A DNA stretch of 64,000 nt from Antilocapra americana (taxonomy: Eukaryota; Chordata; Mammalia; Artiodactyla; Antilocapridae). The stretch is from contig ML661382.1 in the NCBI GenBank assembly GCA_007570785.1, forward strand, positions 623,526 to 687,525, in the 5' to 3' direction. The notes beneath the pieces are model-generated. The model worked only from the letters and a program-made list of their open reading frames with translations. It did no database searches and had not been told where the DNA came from. Shown here piece by piece: positions 54,544 to 64,000 of the stretch (position 1 is its first letter; each line of letters opens with the position of its first letter). The translations under genes and the position numbers were made by a program.

Positions 54544-54590
54544 TAATTATATCAGGAGTCACCCTTGCCCTTTCGCTCCTGATATAATTA
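54544..54590. repeat. Perfect 15-bp inverted repeat (hairpin)
   Basis: taattatatcaggag (54544-54558) and ctcctgatataatta (54576-54590) are exact reverse complements, with a 17-nt pyrimidine-rich spacer. Not part of any recognised repeat. The arms contain homeodomain-like TAATTA. Confidence 0.95.
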
Positions 54591-54879
54591 TCCAGGTTTC
54601 CAGGTGGAGAGTCAGCATATAAAATGGAAAGGGCCGGAGTCAGGACCTCTTGGTTTTGGTTCTGAATGTGCCCTGACTTGCCAATGACCTTGGGCTCCCC
54701 TTCATCTCCAAGAGGGTCAGACTAGTTCCCTGAGAATGCCTTCCAGCTCCAGTAATGCAGGAGTCCACTTTGATCTTATACTTGTTCTTTGTTTTGTTTC
54801 CCCTCTTTCTGTACCAAATCAATTTCAATTTGAGGTAAAGGAAATTCCCAAATTACTGTTTTGAATCTTGTGGAGGATC
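54591..54879. other. Unassigned stretch
   Basis: No repeat or gene recognised. Confidence 0.4.
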
Positions 54880-55190
54880 GCTTCCCACGGCTAATTTCTC
54901 AAGTTCGGTTTCTTTCCTCCAGAAGCTTGCTGTGTCCACATTTCAATTAATTGCCTATTGGCACACGCCCGACTCCAAATATTTGTGCAGTTCCCGAGAA
55001 AGCCTCATTCAGCTAAGTACCTGATCGCGTCAACCTGCTCTCTGGTTCCAACATCTCAGAATATCCAAGCGAGGAAATATGCAAATGCCAAAGTCACCCA
55101 GAGAGAATTCATCAGGGGAGGCAGTCATTGGAGGCAGGGAGAGAGGCTCAGATGAAAGATATTATCGCTCGCTGGAGACAGGGAAATCAG
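54880..55190. promoter_or_regulatory. Candidate conserved non-coding element, weak
   Basis: Repeat-free block with ttcaattaattgcctattgg, ctccaaatatttgtgcag and aaatatgcaaatgccaaa (a perfect ATGCAAAT octamer). Function inferred from motifs. Confidence 0.25.
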
Positions 55191-55488
55191 GGTGGGGGAA
55201 GGGAGGAGGAGGTGGAGAAACTGAAGACTGGAAAAGCTCACACCTTATAGCACATGCTGCTGTTTTCTTCAAAGAAGGGCTGAGCAGATCAGCTGAGTTA
55301 CAAATACGCTATGGAGGTACTTGCAGGGAGCCTCAGCTTGTCTTAGCAGCTGGCAGAAAATGGAGTATTACTACAGAGACTACTCCAAGCCTCTATGCCA
55401 ATAAATCCCCCTCTCCTACTTGCTGGCAAACTCCTATCATTAGAGTTATGCTTCGGTGTGTTTGATAACATTGCAAAAAGGTTAGGAT
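55191..55488. other. Unassigned stretch
   Basis: A G-rich purine run lies near 55190-55220. No gene or repeat recognised. Confidence 0.4.
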
Positions 55489-55500
55489 ATAGTGCTCAGT

Positions 55501-55715
55501 GGGGCTTCCCAGGTGGTGCTAGTGGTAAAGAACCTGCCTGCCAATGCAGGAGACGCAGGTTCAATCCCGGGTTGGGAAGATCCCTGGAGGAGAACGTGAC
55601 AACCCACTCCAGTATTCTTGCCTGGAGAATGCCATGGACAGAGGAACCTGGCAGGCCACAGTCCATGGGGTTGCAAAGAATTGGACACGACCAAAGCGAC
55701 TAGGCCCGCATACAC
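55501..55715 (+). mobile_element. Bov-tA SINE with perfect 12-bp target-site duplication
   Basis: A complete unit from ggggcttcccaggtggtgct to ggacacgaccaaagcgacta. atagtgctcagt occurs exactly at 55489-55500 and 55716-55727. Confidence 0.97.
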
Positions 55716-55727
55716 ATAGTGCTCAGT

Positions 55728-56875
55728 AACAAAAACTGGTGTGCAGATTTTATCAACAAAGGACCTCAGATGCATAGAAGAAAAGGCAAGGTAAAGACAT
55801 CAATGCTGGCTGACCACTGGATAGTGACAGTATCGAAAAGCTTGCCCCTACTTTCTATTTTTATTTACTTCCCAAGTCTTCTACAAGTAATAAGTATTGC
55901 TTTACCGCTCTCAAGACAAAAAAAAATTTTTTTTGAGGTTGTTTTTAACAAAAAAATGTCCTTTGAAGGTAAGAGACTGTATTCAAAAAGATCTTGGTAA
56001 AATGCAAATGTATTACCTGAAAGGGATTGTCCATCACTGATTCGGCATAGTTTAGTTTGTCATCTTTGGTGACTGTCAGCCCAGAAAGCTAGATCGGGGG
56101 CCACGGATCACATTTCATTCAACTTCGGATCCTGCAAGCTCAGTACAGATCAAGGCACGGGATAGGCATCAAATGTGTGTTGAATTGTACCAAGAACAGA
56201 AGAGACAAGAGATGCCAGAGGAACTGCAACCCAGGATGAGCTTCAAAAGGACAAAGGCAGTTTGGAAAAGCTCGGGCAGTGTAAGCCCCAGAGGATGGTA
56301 TACAGTAGGTGAGTCCAAAAAGCAATGTGAAGTCCTTAAGCACTGGCCTGGGGAGGGGAGCAGAGTCACAACAGGGTGTGGTAAGGGACCCTCACTGCAC
56401 AGTTTCACCACTAGCCAGCCCTGTCTTGCAACAGAGTAGTTCAACAACTTCATACATCCTTCTGCTGAGCTCTGGTTTCAAAATTCCTCCATCCAGAGAG
56501 AGGCGAAAAGCAAAATGGAAGTTAAATGAAGGAAAACATGCAAAACTTCTTCAAAGTTGGCTGGGTCTGCCCCTCCAGGCCTGAAGACATGGCGCTGAGT
56601 GCTAAAGAAAACTCCAGGGAAATGTCAGTCGCTTTCAAGTTTGAACAGAATCCCACAACAAGACTCAGGAATCTAGGGAGGCAACAGAAGGCACAGCCAG
56701 GCAATCCGAGGCGCAGAATGGAAGAAGGACTTTGACAAAACGGAGTGACATGATGTGGTCGGGTTCAATGCCACCTCCCACGCTCCCAGAGGAAATGACT
56801 TACATCCAATAAATGGAAAAATACTTCCTCGATTTTCTTGTATGAGACAAGCTGCTTACACATATTATACCTACT
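55728..56875. other. Single-copy block
   Basis: No repeat recognised over about 1.1 kb. Opposite-strand frames overlap at 56140-56735 without domains. Confidence 0.45.
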
Positions 56876-56990
56876 CATTTAATAAATATTTATTGAGTGC
56901 CTACCATGTATTAGGAACTAGAAACTGGTAATGAATACAGCAGGACTCCCCTGCCCTCCTGGAATATGTGAGCTAGAAGGAACATTCACC
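56876..56990 (-). mobile_element. L2 3' end, antisense
   Basis: Contains ttaataaatatttattgagt, gcctaccatgtattaggaac, and ctcccctgccctcctggaat: the reverse complement of the L2 terminus. Confidence 0.8.
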
Positions 56991-57129
56991 GTCTAGTTCA
57001 ATAGCTGCAGATTACAGATCCAGAGATCGCAACCCTCAGCGGCAACGCCAGCTGACCAAGAACACCATGCTATAGCATCACCACCATTTTTTATGCCAGG
57101 TGGTTTTATACTCGACTCTCAGGGTTTTC

Positions 57130-57415
57130 TCTGCCTACCTGTGATGCTTGTGCCCTACTCCATTGATGAAAATTCTACATACTCGCTAAGTCTTGTTAAA
57201 ATGTCAGCTAGTCTCAGTGGAGCTTTTTTTCTGCCTTCCTTGGGGTTCCCATTGCCATCTCTGCCTCTGTGATAACATTTGTCACAGTCCGCTTTGAACT
57301 TTCATGAGGATACACCTGTCCCATCTGCTAGATGCTGAGCCCCCTGAGGGCAGAGATGACCTCTCGTTCATCACTCTGTTCTCAGCACCTAGCACAGCTG
57401 GGGGGAATAGTGTTT
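57130..57415 (+). mobile_element. L2 LINE 3' end
   Basis: Contains gtttcccattgcc-like ggggttcccattgccatctc, gctgagccccctgagggcag, and tctcagcacctagcacagct. Confidence 0.72.
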
Positions 57416-57439
57416 ACAGAGGAGCCACCAAAACCTGGA

Positions 57440-57640
57440 CACTGAGCTTAACACTTTATACACACTGTCACATTTAATCCTCACCCAACTCTCCAAAGTG
57501 GATATGGCTTTGCTTGATTTAAAGAAGAGGAAACCAAGGCTCAGAGAGGTTACCTAACTGGCTCAGAGTCACAAAACCTGGTAGAGGAGCTGAGATCCAG
57601 CCAGTTCCATCTAGCTCCAAAGTCCATTCTCTCTTCACTC
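57440..57640 (-). mobile_element. MIR SINE, antisense
   Basis: Contains tttaatcctcacccaactct, aagaggaaaccaaggctcag, agaggttacctaactggctc, and ggagctgagatccagccagt. Confidence 0.82.
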
Positions 57641-57999
57641 TCATATATTGCACATTCCATAAGCTCAAGGTAAAAAATGCTGCTGTCCTGTCCATAGCAC
57701 CTGGCACAGAGTCTGGCACGGTCACACAGACCAACCTGAATCAGTGTGGGAGGGATCACATGAGAACTTGAGTACCAGGGGGCAGGGCCACGGGAGGGGT
57801 ATCTTGGAGGCTGCCTGCCAGCAGAGGCATGGAGCTGAGATACTGTCAGATATCCTTTAAGCAGTTCTGCCATTATAACAACCATATCATGTTCGAGGGC
57901 AGAAAGCAAAGTGAACACATTGGTAACCTGAAAACAAAAAGCAGAAGACCTAGAGGGGTAGAGTGGAGAGGAGGAAGGCTCAAGAAGGAGCGGAGGTAT
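57641..57999. other. Unassigned stretch
   Basis: No repeat recognised. The 218-codon minus frame spanning 57550-58206 crosses a MIR, an AC run and an L1 tail and is not a gene. Confidence 0.5.
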
Positions 58000-58018
58000 A
58001 CACACACACACACACACA
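58000..58018. repeat. (AC)n microsatellite
   Basis: About nine AC units directly before an L1 3' terminus. Confidence 0.95.
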
Positions 58019-58115
58019 ATTATGACTGATTTGCATTTTTGTATGGCAAAAGCAACACACCATTGTAAAGCAATTTTCCTCCAATCAAAAAATTTTAAAA
58101 AAAATTTTAAATAAG
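58019..58115 (+). mobile_element. Young-type L1 3' terminus
   Basis: Contains gtatggcaaaagcaacacac, cattgtaaagcaattttcct and ccaatcaaaaaattttaaaa, as in the L1 ends at 19955 and 22826. Confidence 0.7.
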
Positions 58116-59209
58116 CAAAAGACAAAATAAGCCCTGCTATAACCATGCCATAATTCCCAGGAGAAAAAGTATAAAACAGAACCATATGGGACATGCAATA
58201 AAGCAAAGTAAGGGCTGGGGAAACGATGCTGTGACTGAAATCCAGGGATGGTCAAGGACAAGGATGCTGGGACTGTTCCCATAGCAGAATATGTAGAGGT
58301 GCCCTCAGAGGGGAGCCTAGCACCCTGCACAGAGCCAGGTGGGGCTGCCAAGAGTTGTCTCCCAGCTTTAGACATTTATTTCACTTCCTAATTCCCAACC
58401 CAAACCTCCTAGGGGACTAGTTTTCCTTCTAGGTCACTGCCAGCTCCCATCCTCCACTTCCTCCCAACCCTACTCCCTGGTTTTGCCTTGGCCTCAAACA
58501 CTAGATCCAGGTCCTCAGAAACTCCAGAGCAAACCAGGGAACGCTCAGGGTACCCACATTTTCATCTCTGGGAAAAATGACCACATCTCTGGGAAATTCG
58601 TAAAAGCACTGAGATTTTATTCCTACCAGGTTCCTTCAATCTTTCTATAGTATTTACAAAAAGGAAAAAAAAAAAAAACCTACCTTTGCGTGTATCTGCT
58701 TTCTTTTATTGCATGCTGAGAAGCAGATAAGCCATGTGATTTCTCTGTGCATTGCCTTCTAAGAAGCTCTGAACTAAATTCAGTGCTTGCGTCTCACCCC
58801 AGGTTACAAGGTCCTTATAGGCGAGAAGAGGGGTAGATGTCTCCTTTCCCTCTAACAGGGCCTAGCACAGCGTTTTGCACAGAAGACTTGTGGAAGTTAA
58901 ATGTTCAAAAGCACAATGCCCCCACCTCCATCCCAAGATTTCCAACCTTCCTTTTGATTAAAAACAACAACAACAACTGTCTTACAATATATGTGTTTTT
59001 ACTGTGACCTACCTCCAATCCTTTTTGTAGGAAGGCAGGGAATAAATGAATAAATAAACAAATAAATGAATAACGGATTCCCTCCTGCCTGGGGAAACCT
59101 GCACAGGGCTTTGTCAGCTCTGCTTCAAGAAAATCCTCCCTAACAGAGATTGAGCTGAGAAACAACAGTTTGGGAGCTCAGCGGGTTTCCTTTCTTTTTT
59201 TTTTTTTTA
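58116..59209. other. Mostly single-copy, with weak L2 tail and AAAT repeats
   Basis: 58795-58900 (gggcctagcacagcgttttg) resembles an L2 tail. An A-run lies near 58665-58678, and an (AAAT)n-type stretch at 59040-59076. No gene is seen. Confidence 0.45.
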
Positions 59210-59720
59210 AACCTAGATAAGCTTGGGTGCCTCAAGTAAATTCCCCTTTGATTGGTATGTTTCATCAGTTGAACTCTAATTGGTGCAAACAGGTAATTTG
59301 GAGATTACAAGATTTATTCTTCTATAACAGTGATTACTGATTGCTAATGATAGTGCTGATTTTTAGGTATTTAAAACCTTGACAGTTACAATACTCATAT
59401 GATTTACTACAGCGTCTCCGAGACAGCCTTCTACGGATCCCTGAGGACAGAGACTGTGTCCCTTGTGAGCTCTGCCCAGTGCCTCATGGGCGTGTATGTG
59501 TGAATAAATCCTTTTTAATATGAATAATTGTAATAACCACAGACTATAAAGCACACACCCAGAATACTGAGTCATTCAATCTGCTTGTAATTTCATGGAT
59601 TTAAAAATGTATACTTTCTCTCAAGGAGATATTAGGATTATTAGGTTTGGAAATAATTGGCCTTAAATGCACATCTTAAAAGGACAAAGTCGTCAACTCT
59701 CCTCCCTGACATTTGGAGAC
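59210..59720. promoter_or_regulatory. Candidate conserved non-coding element
   Basis: Largely repeat-free AT-rich block with ccctttgattggtatg (TCF-like plus CCAAT box), ctctaattggtgc, gtgattactgattgctaatg, gaataattgtaataac and gaaataattggcctta. A short L2-like tail at 59430-59510 may divide it in two. Function is inferred. Confidence 0.33.
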
Positions 59721-60269
59721 AGTCTGTTTTGTAAGCACTCAGAGGAGCTGGAAGTATGAAGGCGCTGCCTTCCTGGCACTCCAGAGAGAGGCGCTAACCC
59801 AGGCTGCCCTGGCCGAGTGCCAGCTCAGGAGCCAGGCACTGCCTGTGGGCGCGCTCCCTTGTTATCCTTCGGTCACAGGCCAGGCATTGACATGTCAAAG
59901 CACCAGTGTGTGAGGGGATGGAAAGTGGCGGTGCCCAGACAGGAAAGTGGCCTCCACCCAGGGAGCCACGCAGGCAGGGTGTGGGCACCCAATCCTCAGG
60001 GATGAAGCTTGGCGCACAAGTCCACTTGCCAACAAGGAGAATGAAAGGAATCAAGTCAGGCCAGCTCATTCAGAAATGTCCACCAGTTCCCTCTGGGTCA
60101 AGCATTGGACCCAGAACATAATGGCAGAGCTCTAACTTCAGTATCTGTGTGATCTTCCTTTTTGTTAAGATTTTAGGTGAATAGCAGGATATGCCCCCTG
60201 CCACTTCCTGCCACTAAGGCTTTGCATGAGCTGTTTGTTAGTTTTGTTAGCCTGCAAAGCCTTCTTATC
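59721..60269. other. Single-copy stretch
   Basis: GC-richer than its surroundings. Opposite-strand frames of 60-90 codons overlap at 59713-60135 with no domain. Confidence 0.45.
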
Positions 60270-60520
60270 AGGTAAGGGCCAGCTCAATGCCACTTCCTTC
60301 CTTGCTTCTCCCTTCCCTCCTCCCTTCCACGCTGGGTGATGCCTCCTTTCTCTGAACTCCTATGAAATTCTGTGACCATTCTGAAGTGGCAGGTGTACCC
60401 TCTCTGAGCAGTGCCAGTCACCTGGGCATGGGTGCCCTCACCAGATTGTGAGCTCCAGTTCTAGAGAATCAAAGACTGGTGTTCTTCCAACAGGCGAAGC
60501 ACTCTTTCTTGGGTGTAGCT
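60270..60520 (+). mobile_element. L2 LINE 3' region
   Basis: Contains gctcaatgccacttccttcc, ctctgaactcctatgaaatt, and accagattgtgagctccag. Confidence 0.6.
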
Positions 60521-60565
60521 TGTGTTCCAAAAAGTTATTTTGACTCCATCAAAAGCTTTCCTCTA

Positions 60566-60898
60566 AGACTTCCCTGGTGGGCTATGCCTTGAAAGCCTAT
60601 CTGCCAATGCCGGGAACACAGGTTTGGTCCTTGGTCTGGGAGGATTCTACATGTCGTGGGGCAACTGAGCCCCTGCACCACAACTACTGAGCCTGTGCTC
60701 TAGAGCCCGCAAGCTGCAACTGCTGAAGCATGGGCACCCTAGGGTTTGTGCCCTGCAACAAGAGAAGCCACTGCAATGAGAAGCTCACACACCGCAAATA
60801 GAAGCCCCCACTCACCGCAATTAGAGAAGGCTGGCAAGAAGCAGTGAAGACCCAGTGCAGCCAAAAATAATAAACAAATTTTTTTAATTAAAAAAAAT
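60566..60898 (+). mobile_element. Long CHR-type SINE with perfect 12-bp target-site duplication
   Basis: From agacttccctggtgggctat through gcaacaagagaagccactgc to gtgcagccaaaaataataaa and an AT-rich tail. agctttcctcta is repeated exactly at 60554-60565 and 60899-60910. Confidence 0.95.
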
Positions 60899-60910
60899 AG
60901 CTTTCCTCTA

Positions 60911-61184
60911 GGTTGGTAGAATCCTATTCCTTTAGGTGGGAAATGAGCCTTTGAGGAAATCCATTCGACCCCTTCATTTGAAGGATGAAGAAGCAGAGGC
61001 TCGGATGAGTGGGCCAGGGAACTTCAGTAGATGGAAACGTAAGACAGAAGACATTTTAGCTACAAGGGCCTGAGAAAAACATCCCCAGTCGCCTACAAGT
61101 AAAAAATACTTCTTAGTCTTTCCTCTCCAAAAAGAGTTTTCGATATGGGGATCACCACACCCCTTCCCCACACAGCAATTTACG
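60911..61184. other. Unassigned stretch
   Basis: Nothing recognised; the left end may include a weak MIR-like segment. Confidence 0.4.
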
Positions 61185-61360
61185 GCACTCAAAGTGCTTT
61201 CAAATATATTGTTTGATCCTGATAACAATCTAAATGGAGTTATTACTTATTTTGCCTAAGAGGACATTTTAGTGAAATGACTCGGCTAAGGTCACACAGC
61301 TACTAGTACAAAGGAGAACTGGGGCTTGAACCCAGGACTTTTGATTTCAAGTTTTTGATG
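61185..61360 (-). mobile_element. MIR SINE, antisense
   Basis: Contains tttgatcctgataacaatct, cggctaaggtcacacagcta and ggggcttgaacccaggactt. Confidence 0.83.
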
Positions 61361-61725
61361 TGAAGATTTCAAAGAACACTTTTGATTTGTGTTCTTTGTC
61401 CCAAAACTACCTCTCCCAACTCATCTCCATGGAAACAAGCTTCCTGTACTATCCTTTGGCCTGTCGCGTCTGGAGAAATGTGCTTTGAGGCAGGTTTTTA
61501 TCTTTCTTATGTAGCCCTGAAACTTTCCATCAGACTGTTCCTATCCTGCTTTTAAAAGTCTCTAAAAGGCTGAATATGTGAGACTTTCGAAGTTGTCAGC
61601 TAGGAACAGAGGGCTATGATTTGGCCTGGACGGCATCAATACCTTGACACTGAGACTGAATTCTAATCTACCACAATATGTCTTTTCCTGAAAAACTGTG
61701 AAAAGTTTGCTCTTGCTTGGGGTAC
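61361..61725. other. Single-copy stretch
   Basis: Nothing recognised. Confidence 0.4.
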
Positions 61726-61757
61726 GGGGGCGGGGGGTGGGGGTGGGCAGGGAGGGG
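61726..61757 (+). other. G-quadruplex-forming tract
   Basis: Six runs of three or more G on this strand (GGGGG, GGGGGG, GGGGG, GGG, GGG, GGGG) separated by 1-2 bases. This satisfies the G3+ N1-7 four-run pattern with spare runs. Confidence 0.9.
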
Positions 61758-62199
61758 AGCGGCACGTCCATCAGTGTGAAGTCACAGCATAATGTTAACT
61801 TTCAATAGAAAAAAACCATGGAACCATTTGGCCCACTTTCACATCTGACGCATCCTTTCCCCCAAAGGATAAAGGAACAAGATTACAGACTGAAGTGTTC
61901 TACTCTGGTTGGCTCCCTCAACTTTTGCAACAAGAGGCATCATGGTCTTGAAACAGAAAGAATCCAGCTGTCATTGGCTGGAGTGACTCTTGGTGCAAAA
62001 CAGCACTGATGGTCCTGAGAAAACCACACTTTCATCTTCTGGGGTTTTTGGATTACGAGCAAAGAGGCATTTGACACTGCACTAACCCCCCCACACACAC
62101 CCCCGCACTGAGCAGGGGAAAGCCGCAGGAACCAGGCCAGATTGCTGGCCCTCCTTCCTCTCTTGAGAGGAGCTGTGGTCCCAGCTGGTCCATGTTGGT
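61758..62199. other. Single-copy stretch
   Basis: A C/CA-rich low-complexity segment lies at about 62087-62106. No gene is recognised. Confidence 0.45.
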
Positions 62200-62425
62200 T
62201 TTGACATGGTCAGTTTATTATGCTGCATTTGATCATTACATAAAGCTAAGGTGATTCTCTCCTACTTTGCCTTCCTAAAGAACTTAGAAAACAACAAATT
62301 GTTTCCCAGAGGATCTCAAAGCAAAATCAATCATGACCACAAAACATTATTCTCTAGAAAGTTCCCTAGTATTAAAAGCTCCTTTTAGTATCCAAATGTG
62401 CAAATTACATTTTGTTTCCTCCACC
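62200..62425. promoter_or_regulatory. Candidate conserved non-coding element
   Basis: Repeat-free block with gtcagtttattatgctgca, gatcattacataaagc, gcaaaatcaatcatgaccac and caaatgtgcaaattac. AT-rich with homeodomain- and bZIP-like motifs. Function inferred. Confidence 0.27.
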
Positions 62426-63390
62426 ACCCCACCCTCCCCGACACAGCGAGGCTGATCTAATCAGCAGCACCCCAACCTACCTGATCGTGAGTGATTTCCA
62501 TTCACACACACACCCAGAGTCTTGCTTAAATATGGCATGAGTCATCATTTTGCATTCGTTATCGGGCATCTTCAGTGATCCCAAGAGAAGCTTGTTCTGA
62601 GAGTCCTGAAGGTGAAAAGTCTGGGTATGCTGATGACAAGTCAGAACCCAGCAGAACTTCCCAGATGAGCAGCTGGGCATCAGCCCAGGGAGCTGGTCCC
62701 CCGACTTTGCCGCTGTGTGGCCCTGGATATTCACAAGCTCGGCTGCCAGGAACATGTGCCAATCTCTGCCACCCTGGTGGCATGGAAGATGAAGAAGACA
62801 TTGGGCCAGATGACTTCATGAATCTCTTCCACCCTGGCTACACTGCTCTTCTCTGTGGCATTATAATCATGGGAGTGGGTGGGCCCCAGAACTTGTTCCT
62901 ATTTGAGGGAGACTCTTAGCTGCATGCCCCCCCTCCCCTTTCTTTCCCCACTTCTCCTCTCTAATTCCCAGAAGCCAGAGCTGAGGCAGTGACATCCACC
63001 CAGATGCTTTTCCCCAGAGAAGACAGGCAAGGGGCCAGCAGTCCACAAGGACACCTTGGGGTGTGCAGCATCCCCCCCTGCATCAGGAAAGAGCAGCCCT
63101 GGTAAGGGCATGCCTTGGCAGAAAAGAGGAGGCATTCAGATGGCAGATGCAGTATCTCCTTTAGCATCAAATGGCACTGGCAGGCACAGGGCCCAAACTC
63201 CAGACACTGCTAGTAACCAAGCCAAGCCCTTCAGGCCATGACAAACCCTCCCAGTGTTCAGTGAGATCACCAACTAAAGCTGCCAATGGAACTATCCAGG
63301 GAGCCCAGCCTGAGACGTGGGGTCGAAGGTGGGGAGCTCTGGCTCTGTACACCCTTGGAATATTTCCCTTGATGCCATGGAAGAAAGATG
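62426..63390. other. Single-copy stretch
   Basis: Short CA run near 62502. The plus frame 62575-62919 (114 codons) has no recognised domain, overlaps antisense frames and is not called as a gene. Confidence 0.4.
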
Positions 63391-63520
63391 GGGCCCCCTG
63401 GAGGAAGAAGTGGCAACCCACTCCAGTATTCTTGCCTGAAGAATCCCCAGGAAGAGGAACATGGTGGGCTACAGTCCATGGGGTCACAAAGAGTCAGACA
63501 TGACTGAAGCAATTCAGAAT
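63391..63520 (+). mobile_element. Bov-tA SINE, head-less
   Basis: Starts inside the element (ccctggaggaagaagtggca) and runs to cagacatgactgaagcaatt. The tRNA-like head is missing. Confidence 0.93.
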
Positions 63521-63555
63521 GCATACACATTAGATTTAGATTTACCCTTTTATAT

Positions 63556-63682
63556 TTACCCTAATCCAGTAGGACTTCATCTTAAAATTCAATCGGCAAA
63601 GACCTATTTCCAAATAAGGCCACATTTCTGAGACTGGAGGTAAACATGAATTTTGGAGCAACACTATCCAATCCATCACAGT
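63556..63682 (-). mobile_element. MLT1-type MaLR LTR end, antisense
   Basis: Contains ccctaatccagtaggacttc, gacctatttccaaataaggc and ccaatccatcacag. Only the 5' end of the LTR is present. Confidence 0.8.
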
Positions 63683-63869
63683 TAACCCAGCTTGAGACAC
63701 CTACAGCAACTCCTGGTCTCTAGGCTTCATGCACCATATGCAGCACTTTTGGAGCAAGAATACAGCCTCAAATGATCTGGCATACAGCAGTACAATAACC
63801 CCAACAGACTTGAAACTAAGAACATTCCCACAAGCTGACCATATTGCCTCTGGAATAACATCACCATTT
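63683..63869. other. Unassigned spacer
   Basis: Nothing recognised. Confidence 0.4.
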
Positions 63870-64000
63870 CAAAACATTTTTGCGCTCATCTTCTCATTGG
63901 ATCTTCCCAACATCCCAGCGAGGTAGGCAGAACAAGAAATATTCATCTCAAAATACAGAAGAAACTGAAGTTCACAAAGATGAAGTAACTTGCCCCAGGC
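63870..64000 (-). mobile_element. MIR SINE, antisense, cut by the right edge
   Basis: Contains catcccagcgaggtaggcag, acagaagaaactgaagttca, and gaagtaacttgccccaggc at the window end. Confidence 0.78.

Noticed and set aside
57550..58206. 218-codon minus-strand open frame with a hydrophobic stretch
   Set aside because: It crosses an L1 terminus, an AC microsatellite (read as Val-Cys repeats) and an antisense MIR, so the apparent membrane-like segment is composite.
62575..62919. 114-codon frame with an acidic DEEDIGPDD stretch
   Set aside because: No known domain, overlapping open antisense frames and no splice or promoter signal.

Overview
The window is mammalian nuclear DNA from a pecoran ruminant, most likely a bovid (cattle, buffalo, sheep or goat). 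The evidence is the repeat population: BovB (RTE) LINEs, Bov-tA and BOV-A2 SINEs whose tails match the BovB 3' end, CHR-type tRNA-derived SINEs, and a young artiodactyl L1. These lie over an older placental layer of L2, MIR, L1M, MLT1, an MLT2-like LTR, MER5A and MER58. The repeats alone do not settle the species.

No host protein-coding gene, exon, tRNA or rRNA gene could be supported. Every long open frame is a retrotransposon remnant, the reverse strand of a SINE or BovB, or a chance frame running across several unrelated repeats. The best coding-derived remnant is a 5'-truncated, frameshifted BovB reverse transcriptase on the minus strand at 8425-10560, which still encodes YADD. Two L1 ORF2 C-termini remain on the minus strand at 23150-23386 and 44445-44630.

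Layout. 1-16 kb is repeat-rich, with L2, MIR and L1M copies broken by BovB, BOV-A2, Bov-tA and CHR insertions; two nested L1s lie at 8.2-11.0 and 13.2-15.2 kb. 16.4-18.8 kb is repeat-poor and holds a CpG-dense stretch and AT-rich blocks that look regulatory. 18.8-33.2 kb is again repeat-rich, with a four-insertion nested L1 at 21.1-23.4 kb, three copies of a dimeric tA SINE and a small processed retrocopy at 31.96-32.27 kb. 33.2-42.2 kb is mostly single-copy sequence, with a G-poor block, an MLT2-like LTR and several candidate conserved elements, the best at 41.0-41.6 kb. 42.2-52.0 kb is repeat-rich. 52.0-64.0 kb mixes single-copy blocks with scattered insertions.

The window reads as intergenic or deep intronic DNA. 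Long single-copy blocks with clusters of homeodomain-, POU- and forkhead-like motifs fit the neighbourhood of a developmental regulator gene, but that is inference and no gene can be named. I found no new biological system. The items most worth checking are the retrocopy with intact hallmarks, a perfect 15-bp hairpin, a facing pair of CHR fragments, a strongly G-poor block and the candidate enhancers.
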